Source of the DNA: CAVQCT01 sp964520865
GTDB lineage: Bacteria; Zixibacteria; MSB-5A5; GN15; FEB-12
DNA length: 56,172 bases
Assembly: GCA_964520865.1 (NCBI GenBank)
Contig: CAZFOY010000020.1
Coordinates: forward strand, 1 to 56,172
Reading direction: 5' to 3'
Under the pieces are notes generated by a model that saw only the letters and a list, made by a program, of their open reading frames with translations, did not search any database and had not been told where the DNA came from. Positions 50,831 through 56,172 of this stretch are shown here, piece by piece. A program made the translations under genes and the position numbers. The first letter of the stretch is position 1, and the number at the start of each line of letters is the position of its first letter.

Positions 50831-51657
50831 CAGATGCAAGGCGCCTTAGTATCATGAAGCTGCTCGGATCGATTTTCCTGATCGCATTCGCCGGCGCCCC
50901 AATAGTCTGGATGACCGTGATCTCGTTCGCGCGACATCCGGAGTTCCTTGCCCGCGGGTCCTCCTATTCCTTTTCGTTTGGCAACTATCGCGATATACTC
51001 ACGGATCCATCGCTCGGGATTCTGCAGTACTTGCGGAACAGCGTGATTGTATCATCGATAAGCGCCGTCCTGGTAACAGCAATCGCGTTCATCTCAGCGT
51101 ACTCGGTTACACGGATGCAGTTTCGCTTCCGGTCGTCGATTCCAATTGTTCTGCTGGCCGTCTCCATGTTTCCTCAAATCAGTATAGTCGGCTACCTCTT
51201 TCGCCTGATGACGAACCTCGGCTGGATCAACACCTACCCGGCTTTGATTTTCCCTTATACTGCGATCGTTCTCCCCCTTGCCGTCTGGCTAATGATGAGT
51301 ACGCTTTCGCAGCTTCCGCGCGATCTTGACAAGGCTGCGCTGATCGACGGTGCCTCGCGGTGGCGCACGATGCGTTCGGTAATTCTGCCGATCGCGATGC
51401 CGGGAGTGATTTCGACCTTGATTCTTGCCTTCATTTTCTCATTCAATGAATTTATGTTCGCGCTGATGCTTACTTCTGATTACAGCGCCCGCACCATTCC
51501 GGTCGGGATTGCGCTATTCACTGGACTGCACGGTGAAACACCCTATGGTCAGATAATGGCGGGTGCGGTTATCGCAGTACTCCCGGTTGTCATACTGGCG
51601 GCACTGTTCCAGAAGCGGATCATTCAAGGTCTGGCAGGAGGTTCGCTTAAAGGATGA
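50827..51657 (+). CDS. ABC sugar transporter permease (MalG/UgpE type)
   Basis: A 276-residue second permease with six predicted helices, partner of the preceding one. The EAA loop is DLDKAALIDGASRWRTMRSVILPIAMPGV (about 162-190). FSFGNYRDILTDPSLGILQYLRNSVIVSSISAVL and the FSFNEFMFALMLTSDYSARTIPVG C-terminal helix are characteristic of the CUT1 carbohydrate subfamily. It starts at ATGA overlapping the previous stop and overlaps the ATPase start by 4 bases. Confidence 0.94.
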   Translation: MTDARRLSIMKLLGSIFLIAFAGAPIVWMTVISFARHPEFLARGSSYSFSFGNYRDILTDPSLGILQYLRNSVIVSSISAVLVTAIAFISAYSVTRMQFRFRSSIPIVLLAVSMFPQISIVGYLFRLMTNLGWINTYPALIFPYTAIVLPLAVWLMMSTLSQLPRDLDKAALIDGASRWRTMRSVILPIAMPGVISTLILAFIFSFNEFMFALMLTSDYSARTIPVGIALFTGLHGETPYGQIMAGAVIAVLPVVILAALFQKRIIQGLAGGSLKG

Positions 51658-52709
51658 AGCAGGTCAAGATTGCCAACCTCTCCAAGGAATTCAGTTCCCT
51701 CCGTCGCGGAAAGATCCATGCGTTAAGAAATGTCAATTTGGAGATTCCTGCCGGAAGTTTCTTTGTTCTCCTTGGTCCAAGCGGATGCGGCAAATCGACT
51801 TTGCTCAATCTTGTCGCCGGCCTTGAACGTCCGAGCGACGGTGAGATTCAGATCGGCGACAGAGTCGTAGCTTCATGCAAACAAAAGATCTTCCTCTCCC
51901 CGCGCGAGCGCGATATCGCCATGGTCTTCCAGAGCTACGCTCTTTATCCGCATATGACAGTAGCGGAGAATATCGGCTTCCCCCTGAAGATGGCTAAGGT
52001 AGAGCGGTCTGACATTGTCTCGAGAGTGCGCAAGGTGGCCGAGACACTGGAACTGTCGAACCTCCTCGATGCCAAACCAATCGAGCTAAGCGGCGGACAG
52101 CGCCAGCGAGTCGCTCTCGGAAGAGCCATTGTCCGTGAACCGCAGGTGCTCTTGCTCGATGAACCTCTGTCCAATCTCGATGCCCTGCTGAGAATCGACA
52201 TGCGAGCGGAATTGAAAGAGATGCAGCGACGGCTGGGCGTGACGACAATCTACGTCACCCACGATCAGGCGGAAGCAATGTCGATGGGAGATAGGATCAC
52301 CGTGCTTAAGGACGGAGAAGTCCAGCAGATCGGAACAGCCGTTGAGATCTATGAACAGCCGGCCAATATATTCATGGCCCGGTTTATCGGCAACCCTCCG
52401 GCTAATATACTCAGCGAAAAGCAGTCCGCCGAAATTCGAACACGTTTAGCAGGACAGGGGATCGAATTGAATGCAAGTGCGACTCTGGCATTGAGGCCTG
52501 AGCATATTGAAATCGTAGAACCCGAGAAAGGCATTCTTAAAGGATCTGTCAGGATCACTGCAATGCTCGGTTCGGAGTCACTTGTCTATGTCGACGTTCA
52601 CGGTCAGCAACTGATCGTGAGAACAGGCGAAAGAGCACGGTGGAAGGAAGGGGATGCGGTGGGGTTGGACTTTGATCCAAAGAGACTGCTAAGATTCTCG
52701 GAGGTCTGA
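51654..52709 (+). CDS. ABC sugar transporter ATPase (MalK/UgpC type)
   Basis: A 351-residue ATP-binding subunit that powers the importer. Walker A is GPSGCGKST (about 42-50), the signature ELSGGQRQRVALGRAIV (about 143-159), Walker B LLLDEPLSNLDA (about 163-174) and the switch His in VTHDQAEAMSMGDRI (about 201). Residues 240-351 form the extra OB-fold (TOBE) domain of the sugar subfamily (MARFIGNPPANIL, LRPEHIEIVE). With its own dedicated ATPase the operon is self-contained, unlike CUT1 systems that share a distant MsmK/MalK. It is the last gene of the transporter operon and ends 8 bp from the convergent epimerase. Confidence 0.96.
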   Translation: MKQVKIANLSKEFSSLRRGKIHALRNVNLEIPAGSFFVLLGPSGCGKSTLLNLVAGLERPSDGEIQIGDRVVASCKQKIFLSPRERDIAMVFQSYALYPHMTVAENIGFPLKMAKVERSDIVSRVRKVAETLELSNLLDAKPIELSGGQRQRVALGRAIVREPQVLLLDEPLSNLDALLRIDMRAELKEMQRRLGVTTIYVTHDQAEAMSMGDRITVLKDGEVQQIGTAVEIYEQPANIFMARFIGNPPANILSEKQSAEIRTRLAGQGIELNASATLALRPEHIEIVEPEKGILKGSVRITAMLGSESLVYVDVHGQQLIVRTGERARWKEGDAVGLDFDPKRLLRFSEV

Positions 52710-52717
52710 GCAGACGG

Positions 52718-53662
52718 CTAATTCGACCGATACGCCATCTTCCGATCTCTGCGCCGCGCCAGTTCACTCGTGTAATTTCGACCAAGCGTCTCGGCATGCT
52801 CGGCCGCCCACTCGGTCAGCCTTGTGGTGCCGGTTGGCGGAGTATTCACACGAAGTGTCCCGGCCATCAGTCCTTGTACTTCCTCCCAGGTCAGGAAGGT
52901 ATCCGAGACAAACCAGCCGACCGCCTTCGCGAATAGATACCCCATCTTCGGATGCACGGATACAATCGGTCTTGTCTTCCCGATAATTCGGCCGATCGTC
53001 TCTACCAGCTCTCGGTACGTAAACGTTTCCGGACCAATTGCATTCAGCACGACATTTGCGGTTGAGTCGGCCTGTTCGACAGCAAGTCCGGCGAGATCAT
53101 CGACATAGATCGGCTGAAGACCGTAACTGCCATCGCCGAACACACCGAACACCGGAAATCGCCTCAGCGCCCAGGCTATATTATTAATGAGGATATCTTC
53201 CTTGCCGAAAAGCACGGCGGGGCGGAGAATGCAATAGGACAGACCCGACTCGATCAGCGCTTTCTCCAGGGCAGCTTTCCTCTTGAAATATTCCAGCCCC
53301 AGATCCTCCGATGGATTAGTAATGCTCACGTGGACGATCCGCTCGACTCCTGCTTTTCGGGCCGACTCGAAAAGGATCAGCGTATTGCGGACAGCATCGG
53401 CGTGGGTAAACAGCTTGTGGTTGAAGCGCACCCAGTAGGTGTTGTAGAGAACTTTGACCCACCGGAGGGACTCCGTCAGTCGGTCGGGGTTGTCGAAATT
53501 GAATGGCCTTACCTCGATCCGCTCACCGAACGGATTATCCCGGTGCACCGAATTTGTCAGGGTGAGGACTTTCTTCCCCCGGTCCAACAGCCTCCGGGCA
53601 ATGTACCTGCCGGAATACCCGAACGCCCCGGTGACAGCATGTGTATCCCTCTGATTTGACAA
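52718..53662 (-). CDS. NAD(P)-binding epimerase/NmrA-like protein (atypical SDR)
   Basis: A 314-residue atypical short-chain dehydrogenase/reductase. The coenzyme motif AVTGAFGYSGRYIARRLLDRG (about residues 9-28) has GxxGxxG. NTYWVRFNHKLFTHADAVRNTLILFESARKAGVERIVHVSI and LRPAVLFGKEDILINNIAWALRRFPVFGVFGDG resemble the NDUFA9/complex-I-associated and quinone-linked subgroup rather than sugar epimerases, since the YxxxK catalytic pair is replaced by EYFKRKA. It probably binds NAD(P)H; its substrate is unknown. It is convergent with the ABC transporter operon, and 181 bp separate it from the divergent membrane-protein gene. Confidence 0.88.
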   Translation of the reverse strand: MSNQRDTHAVTGAFGYSGRYIARRLLDRGKKVLTLTNSVHRDNPFGERIEVRPFNFDNPDRLTESLRWVKVLYNTYWVRFNHKLFTHADAVRNTLILFESARKAGVERIVHVSITNPSEDLGLEYFKRKAALEKALIESGLSYCILRPAVLFGKEDILINNIAWALRRFPVFGVFGDGSYGLQPIYVDDLAGLAVEQADSTANVVLNAIGPETFTYRELVETIGRIIGKTRPIVSVHPKMGYLFAKAVGWFVSDTFLTWEEVQGLMAGTLRVNTPPTGTTRLTEWAAEHAETLGRNYTSELARRRDRKMAYRSN

Positions 53663-53843
53663 GACTGCGTTCCTCTACTGTCGGGTCTGCTCAAAGGTAA
53701 TATAGCCTCTGCGTCCCTGCCTTCAAACAACTATGAGGGCCCATCCGGGAACCGGACCTTAATTGCCTGCATACTCTATTTCAGCCTCTTGGTTGCCGAT
53801 ATATGACATGTAGTCCGGAATCGAAAACTGAGGGAGTTTTCTC

Positions 53844-54584
53844 ATGTCCTATCTACCTTTAATCGTATGCCTACTCGCTCCGCTGGGAGTATTACTGTAT
53901 CACCGTATGGATCCGGAGAGCCCGATTACCCCTTATCTGACTCCGAAATTTCTCGGAAAAGAGAAACATACAAAGAAGGAATTGAAGCAGGCCGGAACCG
54001 CGTGGATGCTGTTCAGCCTCTGGGTCGTGGCCGTGTGTGCATCGGTGCTGTCCGTGCAGATGGATAAGAACCCAAGCGGAATCATGGCGATAGTACTGCT
54101 GATCGCCTGCATTGCTCCCGTGGTTGCATTTATCCTGTTCATCGCAGGAATGTTTTATCTTGGACAGGGGATATTCTCTCGCAAGGATACGGTCAGCCCG
54201 GCCCTTCAATCGATGTTTACAGCCGATCCTACCCGCCTTGACTTCTACGTGCGAAAGCTCGTGCTGTACACCAAGATCAATCTGACGGCTATTGCGCTGG
54301 CCGTTGGCCTGCCGTTTGTCGAGGCTGCGTTGAAAGTGGAGGCGTCCGGAGCGGCTGTGCTGATCAATGTGGTGTCATTGATAACCGCGATCTTGTCTTT
54401 CTGGCGAATGCGGGACTATGTAGTCAAGTGTCGCGTAGCAATGGGTGAATCCAAGGTAGGCACGTTCGGCACCGTGTTCGGACCGGCCATTCTGATCTGG
54501 TATCAGGCTTTCAAGATTCGGAAGCAATACGAGAATCAGAAAGAACACCCCCACACGCGTACCGATCCAAAAGTCAGCGTTTAG
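53844..54584 (+). CDS. Membrane protein of unknown function, about five helices
   Basis: A 246-residue integral membrane protein. Hydrophobic segments lie at about residues 4-20, 52-72, 80-110, 145-165 and 170-190. A charged stretch after helix 1 (HRMDPESPITPYLTPKFLGKEKHTKKELKQ) and a basic C-terminal tail (FKIRKQYENQKEHPHTRTDPKVSV) suggest a cytoplasmic C-terminus. GAGGGAG precedes the ATG at a normal distance. I do not recognise a family. It stands alone between two minus-strand genes and ends 21 bp from the phosphatase gene. Confidence 0.78.
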   Translation: MSYLPLIVCLLAPLGVLLYHRMDPESPITPYLTPKFLGKEKHTKKELKQAGTAWMLFSLWVVAVCASVLSVQMDKNPSGIMAIVLLIACIAPVVAFILFIAGMFYLGQGIFSRKDTVSPALQSMFTADPTRLDFYVRKLVLYTKINLTAIALAVGLPFVEAALKVEASGAAVLINVVSLITAILSFWRMRDYVVKCRVAMGESKVGTFGTVFGPAILIWYQAFKIRKQYENQKEHPHTRTDPKVSV

Positions 54585-54605
54585 TAGTATTGATCAGATT
54601 AGTTC

Positions 54606-55718
54606 TTATCGAAGCAGGGTGCGTTCGCCGTTGCCGTCGACTCGATGAAATCGACCATCCTGCCAGAGCATTCCCTGGAGGGATCCCAACTCATCGGTCG
54701 GGACATCGAGGGCGATAACCTTTCCCCCGTACATCGCACAAACTTCCGGCTCTTCCGTATGTCCTACCACAACGGTGCTCACTCCGTAATAAGAAAGGAT
54801 GCTGTCAAGTTGCGCGGGAGTGCAACCGGGCGGCTTACCTTCATCCATCACGTGATATCCGCGATACCAGAGCGGACCGTCGCCGCGAAGCAGGAAGAAG
54901 ATCGAGGAGTCTGCAGCAAGATCCTGTTTCGACAGGTCAATCCCTTCGCGAATCTCCTCGTTCATTTCATGAATGGAGTATCCTCGATGGATCACTTCCG
55001 GCGACAATCCCCCGTGGACAAACATAATATCGTTAATTTTCACGGCGCTGTTTTTTGATCTGAGCCAACGCCCCAGCACAGACTCGGGACCATACAACTC
55101 GGCCAGGTCCATATGAGACTTCGCCACGATGTACTTCGTGTACTTCTCGTTCAGGTACCGGTAATCCCCTCTCATAATCATCAATTCGTGGTTGCCCAGC
55201 AGGACGTGCACGTCCCCACCTGCCTTTTTCGCTTCCGACTCAAGACGATAAAGCAGCCAGAGGCACTCGGTAACCTGGTCTCCACGGTCAAAGATGTCGC
55301 CATCGACGACCAGATGTCCGTCTCCCCAAGTCCAGGTACCCAAATATGAGATAACGCCTGCGTTCTGAAGGAGGCTGAACAAATGATCGAATTCTCCGTG
55401 GATATCGCTTACTGCAAAGATCCTGGTCACGCCCGTCAGGGAGTCGGCGTGGATATCGAACGCCTTCGCCAATGCGTACTCAGGACGACTGTCGTCGATG
55501 CACATATTATCAGAGACTGTGCTATTTATAGCGGCCCGCAGATCCATGGTGGTCAGGCTGTCCGCACAGACCTGCATGACCTCGTACGCAGTGTCCGATT
55601 GGATTAGAACATACGGACCATCGCTGACCGCGACAGCCTCGACATCCGCCGGTGTTGAGAAGACGATATTCGGTACGAGGAACGCAAGTACTGTCCCAAG
55701 CAGGAAGCTTCTGCCCAC
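54606..55718 (-). CDS. Secreted PPP-type metallophosphatase (Shewanella-like)
   Basis: A 370-residue exported phosphatase. The start is taken as GTG at 55718, with GGAGAGG 8 bases upstream, because a clean signal peptide follows (GRSFLLGTVLAFLVPNIVFSTPADVEA); an ATG at 55790 would add 24 basic residues in front of it. The binuclear-metal motifs are in order: SDIHGEFDHL (about 125), GDIFDRGDQV (about 160), LLGNHELMIM (about 195), the FVHGGLSPEV region (about 255) and VVGHTEEPEV (about 325). This is the Shewanella-like PPP phosphatase arrangement, which acts on phosphotyrosine or phosphoserine in periplasmic members. Substrate here is unknown. It lies 118 bp downstream of the threonine aldolase gene. 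Confidence 0.9.
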   Translation of the reverse strand: MGRSFLLGTVLAFLVPNIVFSTPADVEAVAVSDGPYVLIQSDTAYEVMQVCADSLTTMDLRAAINSTVSDNMCIDDSRPEYALAKAFDIHADSLTGVTRIFAVSDIHGEFDHLFSLLQNAGVISYLGTWTWGDGHLVVDGDIFDRGDQVTECLWLLYRLESEAKKAGGDVHVLLGNHELMIMRGDYRYLNEKYTKYIVAKSHMDLAELYGPESVLGRWLRSKNSAVKINDIMFVHGGLSPEVIHRGYSIHEMNEEIREGIDLSKQDLAADSSIFFLLRGDGPLWYRGYHVMDEGKPPGCTPAQLDSILSYYGVSTVVVGHTEEPEVCAMYGGKVIALDVPTDELGSLQGMLWQDGRFHRVDGNGERTLLR

Positions 55719-55836
55719 AATTGTCAACCTCTCCAAAGATCTACGATCAATCTTTGAACGTAATAAGAGCGGGTAGCCGGCCAATGTCAAGCCGACAAAT
55801 AGACGGGAGAAAATGAATGCGGGAAGTTGAGTGAGG

Positions 55837-56172
55837 CTAATCCAGAATGCTCAGCAGAATCTCCGCCGCCCGTTCGCATTGCTGACGAGTGACGTTCATA
55901 TGAGTGACCGCCCGAATAGTCCGGGGACCGAAAGCAAAGATGAGGACGCCCCTTTCCTGTGCCTTCGCGACGACAGCCGGAGCATCCAGTTTATCCGACA
56001 CCAGATCGAATACGAGGATGTTGGTCTGCACGGCCGAGAGATTGACGTTGAAGTGAAGGCTTTCAGCCAGTTTCTCGGCGATCAATCGTGCATTCTGATG
56101 ATCTTCTTTAAGTCTTTTTAAATTATGATCCAGAGCGAACGAACCGGCCTCGGCAAAGAAGCCGATCTGCCG
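55837..56172 (-). CDS. Low-specificity L-threonine aldolase, C-terminal part (partial)
   Basis: The last 111 residues of a pyridoxal-phosphate enzyme; the 5' part is outside the window. The visible sequence begins RQIGFFAEAGSFALDH, which follows the GGGMRQ turn of threonine aldolases, and continues with NLKRLKEDHQNARLIAEKLAE and the family's C-terminal domain (VQTNILVFDLV, VLIFAFGPRTIRAVTHMNVTRQQCERAAEIL). The PLP lysine would be upstream and cannot be checked. The enzyme cleaves L-threonine or allo-threonine to glycine and acetaldehyde. The C-terminus is complete. Confidence 0.85.
   Translation of the reverse strand, partial: RQIGFFAEAGSFALDHNLKRLKEDHQNARLIAEKLAESLHFNVNLSAVQTNILVFDLVSDKLDAPAVVAKAQERGVLIFAFGPRTIRAVTHMNVTRQQCERAAEILLSILD

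Overview
The window looks like one contig of an uncultured, metabolically versatile Gram-negative-type bacterium of the FCB/Zixibacteria kind. This is inferred from gene content only: diderm-style lipoproteins, large Ser/Thr kinase-TPR proteins, an ECF sigma factor next to such a kinase, secreted SYQG-type proteins, a group 3c [NiFe] hydrogenase with heterodisulfide reductase, and cytochrome bd. Base composition is moderately GC-rich throughout. I see no rRNA, tRNA, CRISPR array, transposase or phage gene.

Region 1 (1-1961, minus): two tandem paralogous secreted proteins of unknown function. Region 2 (2322-12722, minus): an eleven-gene operon of mostly 1-4 bp overlaps, in transcription order hdrC-hdrB-hdrA(N-half)-nuoE-nuoF-[nuoG N-terminus::hdrA C-half]-mvhD-mvhG-mvhA-maturation protease-CxxCxGxG zinc protein. 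It predicts a soluble complex joining H2, NAD(H), ferredoxin and a disulfide-type HdrBC site, with HdrA split over two polypeptides. A sigma70-like promoter (12811-12839) and two tandem palindromes lie between it and a divergent TetR gene (13259-13897).

Region 3 (13920-17074): a Nudix hydrolase, a secreted protein, a hotdog thioesterase, a DUF134 regulator with a NifX-like His-rich protein under a palindrome-bearing promoter, and a small membrane protein. Region 4 (17255-23235, plus): a tight cluster of a MarR regulator, a membrane-anchored Fn3-like protein apparently starting on AUC, a sodium:solute symporter, a 40-residue one-helix protein, a carbamoyltransferase that has lost the aspartate-binding motif, and an AsnB-like amidotransferase. 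I propose that it makes and takes up an N-carbamoylated, amidated amino-acid osmolyte.

Region 5 (23230-35402): two TPR-fused Ser/Thr kinases flank a secreted-protein locus. That locus holds an SYQG-type protein, a glycine-rich beta-helix lipoprotein behind a leader able to mask its ribosome binding site, and a lipoprotein of the cholesterol-dependent cytolysin (thiol-activated cytolysin) fold whose C-terminal domain is a LamG-like module. An ECF sigma factor lies upstream of the second kinase.

Region 6 (35820-56172): central carbon and transport genes. These are an F420-dependent-NADP-reductase-like protein; transketolase, a transaldolase/glucose-6-phosphate isomerase fusion, an MFS exporter-like protein, a HAD phosphatase and glucose-6-phosphate dehydrogenase; cytochrome bd (cydAB); a HEAT-repeat protein; a complete ABC sugar importer behind a 19-bp palindrome; an NmrA-like epimerase; a membrane protein; a secreted metallophosphatase; and the C-terminal end of a threonine aldolase running off the window.
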